A stretch of 64,000 nt of DNA from Lewinellaceae bacterium (lineage in GTDB: Bacteria > Bacteroidota > Bacteroidia > Chitinophagales > Saprospiraceae), in NCBI GenBank assembly GCA_020636105.1, contig JACJYL010000001.1, positions 3,658,001-3,722,000 of the forward strand. Direction: 5' to 3'. The translations under genes were made by a program, and so were the position numbers. Below are positions 43,817 through 53,005 of the stretch, in pieces (the first letter of the stretch is position 1; each line of letters begins with the position of its first letter). The notes beneath the pieces are model-generated. The model made no database searches. It worked only from the letters and a program-made list of their open reading frames with translations, and was not told the origin of the DNA.

Positions 43817-44944
43817 TGTTACCGGCGTGATAAAACTTTCATAATTATCGCGATTTATGACTTTGAATTCATTTTCGGGATATGCATTGGTGAACGTTTT
43901 TGAAAGACGTACTTTTTTACGTTCATTCCATTTGAATTCATAGGCGAACAATTTTCCATCTCTTTCTTCCAAATAATCCACTTCCTGTTGATCCTGAGTT
44001 CTCCAAAAAAATGAATTTGCCCAAACACTTCTGTAGTTTAAATATTTAATCCTTTCGCTTATTAAAAAATTTTCCCATAATGCCCCTATGTCCGTTCGTA
44101 ATTCAGGTAATCTAAAATCGGCAATTAGAGCATTTCTTATCCCATTATCATAGAAATAGATTTTTCGTGCCCGCTTAAGTTCTTTTCTTAAATTACGGCT
44201 GAATGCCGGCAGGCGAAAAATAATAAAAGTCTGTTCCAATAATTGAATATATTTTTCTACGGTTTGATTGTCCAATCCTATTGTTTTCCCCAGTTCATTA
44301 TAAGAAACTTCGTTGCCAAGCTGGAAAGCCAGGGCTTGCATAAGTTTCACTAATTTTTCTGACTTTTTAATATTCTCCCAAAGTAAAATATCTTTATACA
44401 AATAACTGTCGGTCAAATGCCTGAGTACTTTTTTTTCTGTTCCTTTTGCATTGATTACTTCAGGATAATACCCGTAAACCAACCGATGAGGCAGCATACG
44501 ATTTTCTTCTAAAAAACCATGGTGAGCGACCATTTCTTCAAAGGATATTGGAAAAAGTTTATACTCCCATTTTCTTCCTGTAAGCGGTTCATTTATCTTA
44601 TTAGCTAAATCAAAAGAGGAAGATCCGGAAGCAATTAATTGGATTTCCGGTATTTGATCGGTAATGAGTTTGAATTTTAATCCAACATTTTCAATACGCT
44701 GCGCCTCATCCACCACCAAAATACTATACTTTCCAAGAATAGCCCTTAACCTGGACGAAGAAGTATTTTCAAAAATAGCCTGTGTATCAACTTCATCCCC
44801 ATTTAACCAAAGTACATCTTCTCTATGTCCAAAAATTGCCTGGAGTAATGTTGTCTTTCCTGTTTGTCTTGCGCCTAACAGTATAATAGCTTTTCGGCTA
44901 TCTGCATTTCCTTCAATTTCCTTACGGAGGATTCTTTCTATCAT
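43814..44944 (-). CDS. AAA_14 ATPase with DUF4143 domain
   Basis: A 376-residue P-loop ATPase of the widespread AAA_14/DUF4143 type. Walker A is GARQTGKTTLL (about 24-34); Walker B is SILVVDEAQRI (about 72-82); sensor-like IQLIASGSSSFDLANK follows; a winged-helix-like middle (SYNELGKTIGLDNQTVEKYIQLLEQTFIIF) leads into a DUF4143 nuclease-like end with GALWENFLISERIKYLNYR and EVDYLEERDGKLFAYEFKW (D-x-E-x...E-x-K pattern as in PD-(D/E)XK enzymes). Function is not established. Many copies per genome, often near repeats, suggest a mobile or selfish character. Preceded by a 54-bp palindrome and ending in repeat copy B. Confidence 0.88.
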   Translation of the reverse strand: MIERILRKEIEGNADSRKAIILLGARQTGKTTLLQAIFGHREDVLWLNGDEVDTQAIFENTSSSRLRAILGKYSILVVDEAQRIENVGLKFKLITDQIPEIQLIASGSSSFDLANKINEPLTGRKWEYKLFPISFEEMVAHHGFLEENRMLPHRLVYGYYPEVINAKGTEKKVLRHLTDSYLYKDILLWENIKKSEKLVKLMQALAFQLGNEVSYNELGKTIGLDNQTVEKYIQLLEQTFIIFRLPAFSRNLRKELKRARKIYFYDNGIRNALIADFRLPELRTDIGALWENFLISERIKYLNYRSVWANSFFWRTQDQQEVDYLEERDGKLFAYEFKWNERKKVRLSKTFTNAYPENEFKVINRDNYESFITPVT

Positions 44945-44955
44945 AATTTAAGTTA

Positions 44956-45009
44956 TTTTGCGACTGTAATCGCAAAAATAACGTTATTTTTGCGATTACA
45001 GTCGCAAAA
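44956..45009. promoter_or_regulatory. 54-bp perfect palindrome upstream of the ATPase gene
   Basis: Left arm 44956-44982 and right arm 44983-45009 are perfectly reverse complementary with no loop. Each arm itself contains an inverted repeat TTTTGCGA-(CTGTAA)-TCGCAAAA, so the site has four TTTTGCGA half-sites. It starts 12 bp upstream of the ATPase ATG, where an operator or cruciform-type recognition site would act. Confidence 0.85.
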
Positions 45010-45073
45010 CAACTTTATTTTTTACACCATTACTCCTACGCATTGAAATTGAAACATATAAAAGGCCTTAAAA

Positions 45074-45412
45074 TTATGTAAACTTAAGATTGTATGGACG
45101 CTGCAACTGCTTTTCCAATTCCCCGATACTTACACCTCCACTAAATCGGTAAAACTCCTTCCCTTCAAAAAATACCAAAATAACAGGAACGGTGAAAACA
45201 CTGTAACTTGCCGCAACAGCAGGATTGTGCTCCACATCCACATAAGCAAAGGTGAGTTTGGGAAAGTGCTCCATAAGCAGCATTTCCACCTTTGGGCGTA
45301 AAATCTTACACACCCCACAATCGTCATGGGAAAAATATAAAAGCCCGTTAAATTCACCAGGCATTTGACCCGCTTCCGGAACCAGGGTTATTTTTGCGTC
45401 AACATCCTTCAT
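45074..45412 (-). CDS. Thioredoxin-family protein
   Basis: A 112-residue protein with the thioredoxin fold: active-site DDCGVCKILRPK (CGVC, redox pair), VDVEHNPAVAASYSVFTVPVI (with the cis-Pro after V) and VFFEGKEFYRFSGG. No signal peptide, so cytoplasmic. It resembles the thioredoxin-like proteins of about 100-110 residues and probably acts as a disulfide reductase. Lies alone between the ATPase gene and icmF; no partner evident. Confidence 0.88.
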   Translation of the reverse strand: MKDVDAKITLVPEAGQMPGEFNGLLYFSHDDCGVCKILRPKVEMLLMEHFPKLTFAYVDVEHNPAVAASYSVFTVPVILVFFEGKEFYRFSGGVSIGELEKQLQRPYNLKFT

Positions 45413-45491
45413 GTATAAATTTTTTCCAAAGGTAGTGATCCCCTTTTCATAAGTTTATCCAATCGGGTTATTTTCTTCTTCGTACATTCCG

Positions 45492-45499
45492 TATCTTTG
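45492..45499 (+). promoter_or_regulatory. Possible -7 element upstream of icmF
   Basis: TATCTTTG matches TAnnTTTG and lies 40 bp before the icmF ATG. No clear TTG occurs 19-21 bp upstream (TTA at 45468-45470 is the closest), so this is weaker than the other promoters. Confidence 0.4.
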
Positions 45500-45539
45500 C
45501 ACCAGGATGCCCTAACATCCTGCCAACCAAATTGAGCCT

Positions 45540-48500
45540 ATGCAAAAAATAGAACCATACCAGCCGAAGCACAAAATTCGAATCGTGACTGCAGCGTCCC
45601 TGTTTGACGGGCATGATGCTGCCATAAACATCATGCGCAGAATTTTACAAAGTTCCGGGGCCGAGATCATTCACCTCGGGCACAATCGTTCGGTAAACGA
45701 AATCGTCAATACCGCCATTCAGGAAGATGTTCAAGGCATTGCCATCACTTCTTACCAGGGCGGCCATAATGAATTCCTGATGTATATGTATGACCTGCTC
45801 AGGGAAAGAGGAGCAAGTCATATTAAAATTTTTGCCGGCGGTGGCGGAACCATCTTACCGACGGAAATCGATGCCCTCCAACAATACGGTATCACGAGAA
45901 TATACTCTCCTGACGATGGCCGGGAAATGGGCCTTCAGGGGATGATCAACGAAGTTTTGGAGCAATGTGATTTCCCCTTGGGAGTTCATCTGAACGGTGA
46001 ATTAAAAACCTTCCCTTCACAAAATAAGAGCCTCCTGGCCAAAATGATTTCTGCCATAGAAAACTTTCCCGAAGAAAGCGAACAGTGGCTTAAAAAATTG
46101 CGCGAAGATCAAAAAGACCAACCCAAAGTACCTGTGATCGGTATTACAGGTACGGGAGGTGCCGGAAAATCAAGCCTCGTGGACGAAATCCTGCGCCGGT
46201 ACCTATTGGATTTTCCCGAAAAAACGATTGCCATTATCTCCGTGGATCCTTCCAAAAGAAAAACAGGAGGTGCGCTGCTGGGGGATCGCATCAGAATGAA
46301 TGCAGCCAACAACGACAGGGTTTATATGCGCTCCCTGGCTACCCGACAATCCAACCTGGCACTGTCTAAACATGTCAGGGGAGCGGTGGATATCCTAAAG
46401 GCCGCCGCCTTTGATCTCCTCATCCTGGAAACTTCCGGAATTGGCCAGTCAGATACGGAGATCATCGATCATTCGGATCTTTCGATGTATGTGATGACCC
46501 CTGAATACGGGGCCGCTACCCAGCTTGAAAAAATTGACATGCTGGATTTTGCCGACATCATCGCCATCAATAAATTTGATAAAAGGGGCGCCCTTGACGC
46601 CATCAGGGATGTAAAAAAGCAATATCAGCGCAACCACCAGCTTTTTGACCGGGACATGGAAACCATGCCCGTTTATGGCACCATCGCCTCTCAATACAAT
46701 GATCCGGGTACCAACCTTTTGTACACCAAATTGATCGAGATGGTCGAACATAAAACAGGGATTCGCTTTGACTCCAGTATGAAATTGGACTCAGGGGAGA
46801 GTGAAAAAGTTTACATCATCCCTCCACAAAGAGTTCGTTATCTTTCTGAAATCTCCGAAAATAATCGCCGATATGACCAATGGGTCAATGATCAGGCAGA
46901 TATTGCCCGTCGCCTCTTTGGCCTCAAAACTTCAATAGACGAAATCGAAAAGCAAAAATTTCCTGAAGGGGAAGCTACCCTTAAGGGGCTGCGAAAAGCT
47001 TATGAAAAGCTGGAGCGATCTCTTGACGGTCAATGCAAACTCATTATAGACCAATGGGAATCCAAAAAGGCAACTTACGCAGCAGATGAGTTCGTCTATT
47101 CAGTCAGGGGACGTGAAATCAGGGTGCCTACTTTCACCACCTCTCTTTCCCATTCCAGGATACCCAGGATTTCCATGCCAAAATTTAAGGATTGGGGAGA
47201 AATTCTAAAATGGAGCCTGCAGGAAAATGTGCCGGGGGAATTTCCCTTTACTTCGGGTGTTTTTCCGTTTAAGCGAAAAGGGGAGGATCCCACGAGGATG
47301 TTCGCCGGGGAAGGAGGACCGGAACGCACCAACAGGAGATTCCACTACCTTTCCCTGGGAATGCCCGCCAGCCGTTTATCTACTGCCTTTGATTCCGTAA
47401 CCTTATATGGAGAAGATCCTGACCAACGGCCTGATATATACGGGAAAATAGGTAATGCCGGGGTCAGCATCTGTTGTCTGGATGATGCTAAAAAACTGTA
47501 TTCGGGTTTTGATCTTTGCAACCCGAAAACATCGGTTTCCATGACCATCAACGGACCGGCGGCGACCATGTGCGCCTTTTTTATGAATGCCGCCATCGAT
47601 CAGCAATGTGAAATTTATATCCGGGAAAACGGACTGGAGCCTCTCGTTGAAGCCAAACTTAAAGAAATTTACGATGAGCAGGGGATCGGGCGACCGGTTT
47701 ACCATGGTGAAATCCCTGAAGGCAATAACGGATTAGGTCTTTTGTTGCTGGGGGTTACGGGGGACCAGATCCTCGAAAAAAATATTTACGAAAACCTGAA
47801 GGCAAAAGCACTTTCCTCTGTTCGAGGTACTGTTCAGGCAGATATTCTGAAAGAAGACCAGGCGCAGAACACCTGTATTTTCTCCACAGAATTTTCATTG
47901 AAACTGATGGGGGATATGCAGGAATTTTTCATTGATAAAAACATTCAAAATTTTTATTCTGTCTCCATTTCAGGTTATCATATTGCCGAAGCAGGTGCCA
48001 ATCCAATTTCTCAACTTGCTTTTACCCTATCCAATGGATTCACTTTCGTCGAATACTACCTGTCCAGAGGGATGCATATCGACGACTTTGCCCCTAACCT
48101 TTCTTTCTTTTTCTCCAATGGGGTCGATCCGGAATATGCCGTAATCGGTAGAGTGGCACGACGCATTTGGGCCAAAGCCATGAAGCTGAAGTACGGGGCG
48201 AAAGAACGTTCCCAGAAATTGAAATATCATATTCAAACTTCAGGACGTTCCCTGCACGCCCAGGAAATTTCCTTCAACGATATACGCACCACCTTACAGG
48301 CATTGTATGCTATTTTCGATAATTGCAACTCTCTTCACACCAATGCTTATGATGAGGCCATCACCACGCCTACCGAAGAAAGTGTACGCAGGGCCGTGGC
48401 CATTCAACTGATCATCAACCACGAACTGGGCCTTGCCAAAAATGAGAATCCTCTTCAAGGAGCTTTTATCATTGAAGAACTCACTGAACTTGTAGAGACC

Positions 48501-48923
48501 GCCGTATTGCTGGAATTTGATCGCATCACCGACAGAGGGGGCGTTATGGGAGCAATGGAAACCATGTACCAGCGCACCAAGATCCAGGAAGAAAGCATGT
48601 ATTATGAGGGACAAAAACTATCCGGAGAATTGCCCCTCATTGGCGTAAATACTTTCCTGGACAAAGAAGGTTCCCCTACAGTCATTCCTGAAGAGGTTAT
48701 TCGTTCGACTGATGAAGAAAAAAAGGCACAAATCCGAACCCTCGAAAACCTTAAGGGAGCGATGGAAAACAGGGCCTCCGATGCCCTTAAAAAGCTTCAG
48801 CTGAAGGCATTGAACCACGATAATATTTTTGAAGAATTGATCGAATGCGGCAAATACTGCTCCCTGGGGCAAATCACCAACGCTTTGTATGAAGTCGGAG
48901 GACAATACAGAAGGAACATGTAA
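45540..48923 (+). CDS. icmF: Fused isobutyryl-CoA mutase IcmF
   Basis: Adenosylcobalamin enzyme interconverting isobutyryl-CoA and n-butyryl-CoA, with its own G-protein chaperone. The 1127 residues are ordered as: B12-binding domain (about 12-140, with FDGHDAAI for the cobalamin His), a MeaB-like GTPase (about 165-420: Walker GITGTGGAGKSSLVDEI, ETSGIGQSD, and NKFD in IAINKFDKRGA), and the mutase TIM barrel (about 540-1127: TLYGEDPDQRPDIYGKIGNA, FDLCNPKTSVSMTINGP). The GED-P-RPDIYGKIG block is diagnostic of IcmF rather than methylmalonyl-CoA mutase. Length is as usual for IcmF (about 1,100). Cobalamin genes are not seen here. Confidence 0.94.
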   Translation: MQKIEPYQPKHKIRIVTAASLFDGHDAAINIMRRILQSSGAEIIHLGHNRSVNEIVNTAIQEDVQGIAITSYQGGHNEFLMYMYDLLRERGASHIKIFAGGGGTILPTEIDALQQYGITRIYSPDDGREMGLQGMINEVLEQCDFPLGVHLNGELKTFPSQNKSLLAKMISAIENFPEESEQWLKKLREDQKDQPKVPVIGITGTGGAGKSSLVDEILRRYLLDFPEKTIAIISVDPSKRKTGGALLGDRIRMNAANNDRVYMRSLATRQSNLALSKHVRGAVDILKAAAFDLLILETSGIGQSDTEIIDHSDLSMYVMTPEYGAATQLEKIDMLDFADIIAINKFDKRGALDAIRDVKKQYQRNHQLFDRDMETMPVYGTIASQYNDPGTNLLYTKLIEMVEHKTGIRFDSSMKLDSGESEKVYIIPPQRVRYLSEISENNRRYDQWVNDQADIARRLFGLKTSIDEIEKQKFPEGEATLKGLRKAYEKLERSLDGQCKLIIDQWESKKATYAADEFVYSVRGREIRVPTFTTSLSHSRIPRISMPKFKDWGEILKWSLQENVPGEFPFTSGVFPFKRKGEDPTRMFAGEGGPERTNRRFHYLSLGMPASRLSTAFDSVTLYGEDPDQRPDIYGKIGNAGVSICCLDDAKKLYSGFDLCNPKTSVSMTINGPAATMCAFFMNAAIDQQCEIYIRENGLEPLVEAKLKEIYDEQGIGRPVYHGEIPEGNNGLGLLLLGVTGDQILEKNIYENLKAKALSSVRGTVQADILKEDQAQNTCIFSTEFSLKLMGDMQEFFIDKNIQNFYSVSISGYHIAEAGANPISQLAFTLSNGFTFVEYYLSRGMHIDDFAPNLSFFFSNGVDPEYAVIGRVARRIWAKAMKLKYGAKERSQKLKYHIQTSGRSLHAQEISFNDIRTTLQALYAIFDNCNSLHTNAYDEAITTPTEESVRRAVAIQLIINHELGLAKNENPLQGAFIIEELTELVETAVLLEFDRITDRGGVMGAMETMYQRTKIQEESMYYEGQKLSGELPLIGVNTFLDKEGSPTVIPEEVIRSTDEEKKAQIRTLENLKGAMENRASDALKKLQLKALNHDNIFEELIECGKYCSLGQITNALYEVGGQYRRNM

Positions 48924-49015
48924 GAAAAATTATTTTCATACCTGTTATCATGCCAAAAAAATGTATTATCTTGCTCCTTATATACTGTATATATCACAAA
49001 ATAAAAACAAAAAAA

Positions 49016-49531
49016 ATGAAAAATTTACTACGATTGACACTCATTTTAGGCTTGTTTTTTGGTGGATTGGCCACTGTCGGCGCACAGGATTATTCCTCCT
49101 CTGTTGGTTTACGACTGGGCGCTCCTGCCTCCATTTCCTACAAAATGTTTTTAGGTGGCGGAAGCAATGCCATTGAAGCTTTTGCCAGTTACAGGAGAAG
49201 AAGTTATCTTAGTTCCTACAACTGGACTCAAATCGGAATTGGGGCCGGATATCAGATCCATAAAGATATTCCTTCCGTTGACGGTTTGATGTGGTACTTT
49301 GGCGCCGGAGCAAGTGTATTCTTCTGGAATTACAGTGATGCGGTTTACTTTGGCGATGCCAGTACCACTTCTTTTGGAATTTTGGGATTCCTTGGGCTGG
49401 ATTATGCCTTTTCTGATGTGCCGGTCAACCTGAGTATTGACTGGGTTCCTACTTTCTTCATTAATGGTTACACCAATGGATTTGGTGCTGGTGGAGGTGC
49501 CCTCTCTGTCAGATATATTTTAGGCCGTTAA
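49016..49531 (+). CDS. Outer-membrane beta-barrel protein
   Basis: From the ATG at 49016 the product has 171 residues: signal peptide (about 1-22, ending VGAQ) and a small barrel with alternating aromatic/Gly strands (SVGLRLGAPASISYKMF, GIGAGYQIHK, SFGILGFLGLDYAF, and a terminal VRYILGR). Resembles the OmpW/OmpA-like small barrel group of Bacteroidota. Function unknown. The start upstream at 48950 adds a non-signal extension. Its stop is followed 16 bp later by repeat copy C. Confidence 0.78.
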   Translation: MKNLLRLTLILGLFFGGLATVGAQDYSSSVGLRLGAPASISYKMFLGGGSNAIEAFASYRRRSYLSSYNWTQIGIGAGYQIHKDIPSVDGLMWYFGAGASVFFWNYSDAVYFGDASTTSFGILGFLGLDYAFSDVPVNLSIDWVPTFFINGYTNGFGAGGGALSVRYILGR

Positions 49532-49547
49532 GAAGCCTTGTGGTCAA

Positions 49548-49785
49548 AAAACATGAGTCATCCCGAATTTCATCTAATCAGATTAAATTCGGGATTTTTC
49601 TTTTACAAGAGAAATAAACCGCAAAACCTGCCTTCCGTCGCGGCAGCAGGCAAGGTTTAAAACAAGGAATTTAAAACCTGCCTTCCTGCGTCTGCAGGCA
49701 GGTTTTACATTTAAAAAATACTTCAAATAATCAAAAAATTTCTATTTTAGACAGTTTTTGAAAATTCGGGATGAACTCATGTTTA
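49548..49785. repeat. Dispersed intergenic element, copy C
   Basis: Left end AAACATGAGTCATCCCGAAT and right end (49762-49785) AATTCGGGATGAACTCATGT are inverted copies, about 238 bp apart. Shares internal blocks with copy B (the CTGCGTCTGCAGGCAGG region and TTTTACATTTAAAAAATACT). Shortest of the three copies. Bounded by the convergent ends of the barrel gene and the coiled-coil gene. Confidence 0.8.
49560..49604 (+). terminator. Hairpin terminator within copy C
   Basis: ATCCCGAATTT (49560-49570) pairs with AAATTCGGGAT (49585-49595) with an inner 4-bp stem and loop AATC, followed by TTTTTC and TTTT. Ends the barrel-protein transcript; the same hairpin as in copy B. Confidence 0.75.
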
Positions 49786-49809
49786 TTCCGCTGGTTTTAC
49801 AGGAAAAAA

Positions 49810-51708
49810 TTAGGCCTCTTTTTCATCATCAGCCTCTTCTTTTTCTGCTTTTTTCTTTTCTTCTTTAAACTCCTCTACGGCGTCTTCTATCTTATCTTCA
49901 ATCACTTCTGCCGCCGCTTTCACATTTTCAACAACGTCACCAGCGACTTTTTTCAATTTGCCCAAAAAGCTTTCCTCCTCTTCTTGCCCAACAGCAGGCT
50001 CCTGATCTTTTTGTGAAGCTTTGGCCGCTTTTTCCTTTTTTACATCATCCGTGAATTTTTCTACCGCATCTTCCAATTTATCTTCGAAGACTTCAGCTGC
50101 CGCTTTCACCTTTTCAACAGCCTTGCCCATCTTATCCATAAAACCGCTGCCTTCTTTTTCAGAATCGTCCGATGCATCTTTTTTCATTTTATCTTCAATG
50201 TCATCGACCACTTTTTCAATCTTATCTTCCACGACCTCCGCAGCGGCTTTGATATTCTCAACGACATCACCAGCCATTTTCTTAGCCTTGCCCATCACGC
50301 TATCTTGCTCTTCGGCTGCCGCCAGGGGCTCATCATCGGCTACTTTCTTGGATTTACCTTTGAAATCCTCTACGGCCTTTTCTACCTTATCCTCCACCAC
50401 TTCAGCAACGGCCTTCACTGTATCCACTGTATCTTCAAAGGCATCTTCTACCTTAGCCCTGGCAGATTCGAGCATTTCCTCCACTCTTTCCCCTGCTTTC
50501 TTTTTATCTGATTTACCTTTCTTCTTATCCTCGGCAATCGCTTCGGCCGCTTTTTCCAGTTGCTCGGCATTCCCCTCCATTTCCTTTGCTTTCTCTTTTA
50601 TCTCCAGTGCGATTTTTGCTTCAGCTGCTTTTTTGGCCGCTTCCACATGCCTGCGTTTTTCTTCTTTTTCTTTTTCAGAAGCCATACGTTGCTCAAGCAT
50701 ATCTTTGGTTTTATACATATCCTCGAGTTTCTCTTCTTTCGATTTGACGCGCTCGTCAATCATGCGAATCTTAGCCTCGCGGATTTGAGCCTCCAATTGT
50801 CCATCCGTATCTTCTATCCTTTTATTCTGAAAATCGAGTTCTTCTTTATCGCGGCCGATAGACTGTTCCATTCTACCGATTGCAGACATCAGTCCATTGT
50901 AGCGTTTTTCAAGTCTGTTCAAATGTGACTGATCTGAATTATCACTTTCTCCAAAACGTTTTTCCTTTACAAGCTTAAAGCAGGCATCGAGTTTTGCCCA
51001 TACTTTTGCACGATCCTCCCGAGTGAATTTAAAGTCGTGATATTTTCTCTGCAGATTTTTTAATTCATCGAACATGGGCTTTAAACGAAGGCCACTTTTT
51101 GCCTTTTCCTCTATTTCCTCAAGGGTCGCCATGAATTTCTTCATTTCAGCTTCAGAACTTTCCTTGAATTCATCCTCCACCTTATTTCTTAACTCTTTCA
51201 TTTTGGAGAAGAGTTCGTTGGTGGAATCTCTCAGACCCCAAAAATGGTGTTTAAACAAATTACGATCACGGACTTGTGCCTGGACTTTAGCCCAGAAAGA
51301 GCGAAGGTTCTCCCAAACTTCCCCATCAAAACCCTTTAGATTGTCGATTTTTTCCTGTAATTCTTTCAACTCTGATTCATAAGCGGCATGTAATTTACTC
51401 GACAGCACCACAAAATTCCATTCCGTTTGTGCCCTTAGAATTACATCTGTTCTTTCGACTTTTATCTCATCAGGTAATATCCCCTCAGTTATAGTTAATT
51501 CCCTTTCGTATAATGTGTGATTTTCCGGAAAAGCATATTCATTGTCATCCCTCCATTCACTCATCATTTTCTGGTATTCTTCTTCAGTGACTTCACTTTC
51601 CGGAAAGGTATATACTTTAACCTTATTTTCGGCAATCACCAATTCTACTGCAACTAAAAGGCGTTCGTCCTGGGCGTTTGCTCCCCAAAGTACAAGCTTC
51701 GTCTTCAT
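49810..51708 (-). CDS. Coiled-coil protein with DUF349-like repeats and LEA-like C-terminal repeats
   Basis: From the ATG at 51706-51708 the product has 632 residues. Residues about 1-100 form a unique domain (FPESEVTEEEYQKMMSEWRD). About 100-270 contain two DUF349-like helical units (GEVWENLRSFWAKVQAQVRD and DRAKVWAKLDACFKLVKEKR). About 270-400 is long coiled coil. The C-terminal 230 residues are four or five repeats of an Ala/Glu/Lys/Val amphipathic 11-mer pattern such as VKAAAEVVEDKIEKAVEDF, like late-embryogenesis-abundant or apolipoprotein helices. No signal peptide, so cytoplasmic. Role unknown; desiccation or membrane association is a guess from the repeats. A TTG start at 51738 is possible but unlikely. 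Confidence 0.7.
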   Translation of the reverse strand: MKTKLVLWGANAQDERLLVAVELVIAENKVKVYTFPESEVTEEEYQKMMSEWRDDNEYAFPENHTLYERELTITEGILPDEIKVERTDVILRAQTEWNFVVLSSKLHAAYESELKELQEKIDNLKGFDGEVWENLRSFWAKVQAQVRDRNLFKHHFWGLRDSTNELFSKMKELRNKVEDEFKESSEAEMKKFMATLEEIEEKAKSGLRLKPMFDELKNLQRKYHDFKFTREDRAKVWAKLDACFKLVKEKRFGESDNSDQSHLNRLEKRYNGLMSAIGRMEQSIGRDKEELDFQNKRIEDTDGQLEAQIREAKIRMIDERVKSKEEKLEDMYKTKDMLEQRMASEKEKEEKRRHVEAAKKAAEAKIALEIKEKAKEMEGNAEQLEKAAEAIAEDKKKGKSDKKKAGERVEEMLESARAKVEDAFEDTVDTVKAVAEVVEDKVEKAVEDFKGKSKKVADDEPLAAAEEQDSVMGKAKKMAGDVVENIKAAAEVVEDKIEKVVDDIEDKMKKDASDDSEKEGSGFMDKMGKAVEKVKAAAEVFEDKLEDAVEKFTDDVKKEKAAKASQKDQEPAVGQEEEESFLGKLKKVAGDVVENVKAAAEVIEDKIEDAVEEFKEEKKKAEKEEADDEKEA

Positions 51709-51855
51709 AATTTTCGCTGTTTCGTTATTATTATGCAATGTGACCGGGTAGTTTTATTAAAGCCTCAGGTGAAAAATTGCCTTAAGCGTCAATAAAATTC
51801 ATTGTCCCTGTGTTATTCTAATTTTTATTCCTTATTCCATCGATTTCAAAACCTG

Positions 51856-52854
51856 TCAGATTATTTTTTTGGATTGCAAATACTCCGCGATCTGGATGGC
51901 ATTGGTCGCCGCTCCTTTTCGAAGATTATCCGCAACAATCCAGAGGTTCAGGCCATTCTCAATCGATTCATCTCTTCTGATTCTTCCTACAAATACATCG
52001 TCTTTATTTTTAGCAAACAAAGGCATCGGATATTTGTTTTGTTTTACATCATCCAATACTGTCACTCCGTCTGCCGCTTCCAAAAGACGACGAATATCCT
52101 CGATTTCAAAGCTTTTCTCAAATTCAACATTCACCGACTCCGAGTGTCCTCCGTCTACAGGCACTCTCACTGCGGTGGCTGTAATCCTGATATCATCATC
52201 TCCAAGTATCTTCCGCGTTTCATGAACGAGTTTCATTTCCTCTTTAGTGTAGTCATTCTCGAGAAAGACATCACAATGAGGCAAACAATTTTCAAAAATA
52301 GGATAATGATAGGCCATTTCCTCTTTTTCCGGTTGTTCGCCCCGGGCCTCCGTTTTGTACTGATTGACCGCTTTTACTCCTGTTCCGGTAAAAGATTGAT
52401 ACGTTGAAATTACAAGGCGTTTAATTTTATAAACCTTATGTAATGGCGCCAATGCTGCAACCATCTGGATGGTTGAACAATTTGGATTGGCAATTATTTT
52501 ATCCTCCGGCGTCAGTATGGATGCATTCACTTCCGGAACGATCAAGCGTTTCCCGGGGTCCATTCTCCATGCAGAGGAGTTATCGATTACGGTTATTCCT
52601 GCTTCCGCAAACCTTGGAGCCCATTCCTGGGAGGTGCCGCCTCCTGCAGAAAAAATAGCTACATCGGGTCTCCTGTCAATGGCATCCTGCATTCCGATAA
52701 CGGAATAGGTCCGGCCTCTAAAAACAACCTCTTTTCCAATCGACCGGGCCGAAGCCACGGGAATAAATTCTTCCACCGGAAAGTTACGCTCCTCCAATAC
52801 CCGGATCATTACTCCGCCTACAAGTCCCGTAACTCCAACTACTGCTACCTTCAT
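51856..52854 (-). CDS. asd: Aspartate-semialdehyde dehydrogenase
   Basis: Reduces aspartyl phosphate to aspartate semialdehyde in lysine, threonine, methionine and diaminopimelate synthesis. The 332-residue protein has the Rossmann motif VAVVGVTGLVGGVMI, the catalytic Cys in IANPNCSTIQMVAAL, and the substrate motif TAVRVPVDGGHSESVNVE (active-site His/Arg region). I use the ATG at 52852-52854 (MKVAVVG), where family members start; an in-frame ATG at 52869 adds five residues. A -7-like TAAATTTG on the minus strand (52931-52938) lies upstream. Confidence 0.94.
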   Translation of the reverse strand: MKVAVVGVTGLVGGVMIRVLEERNFPVEEFIPVASARSIGKEVVFRGRTYSVIGMQDAIDRRPDVAIFSAGGGTSQEWAPRFAEAGITVIDNSSAWRMDPGKRLIVPEVNASILTPEDKIIANPNCSTIQMVAALAPLHKVYKIKRLVISTYQSFTGTGVKAVNQYKTEARGEQPEKEEMAYHYPIFENCLPHCDVFLENDYTKEEMKLVHETRKILGDDDIRITATAVRVPVDGGHSESVNVEFEKSFEIEDIRRLLEAADGVTVLDDVKQNKYPMPLFAKNKDDVFVGRIRRDESIENGLNLWIVADNLRKGAATNAIQIAEYLQSKKII

Positions 52855-53005
52855 TTTTTGGCTATTCATTTTTTTGCAGCCGCATAAAAATTATTAATTA
52901 AAATTCGCGGATACAATCAATTAAAGCCTGCAAATTTAAAACAAAAATACGGGCATTGTCACTTTATTGCTACTTTTGGCTATCTAAATATAATTTATTT
53001 GAAGA

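Noticed and set aside
45413..45539. Possible cobalamin riboswitch before icmF
   Set aside because: The gap is only 127 bp and lacks a B12-box-like block; a weak -7 element is all that is seen.
50021..50788. 255-codon Ser/Ala/Phe-rich frame on the plus strand
   Set aside because: Antisense shadow of the Lys/Glu-rich repeats of the coiled-coil gene; the composition follows directly from the reverse of that coding sequence.
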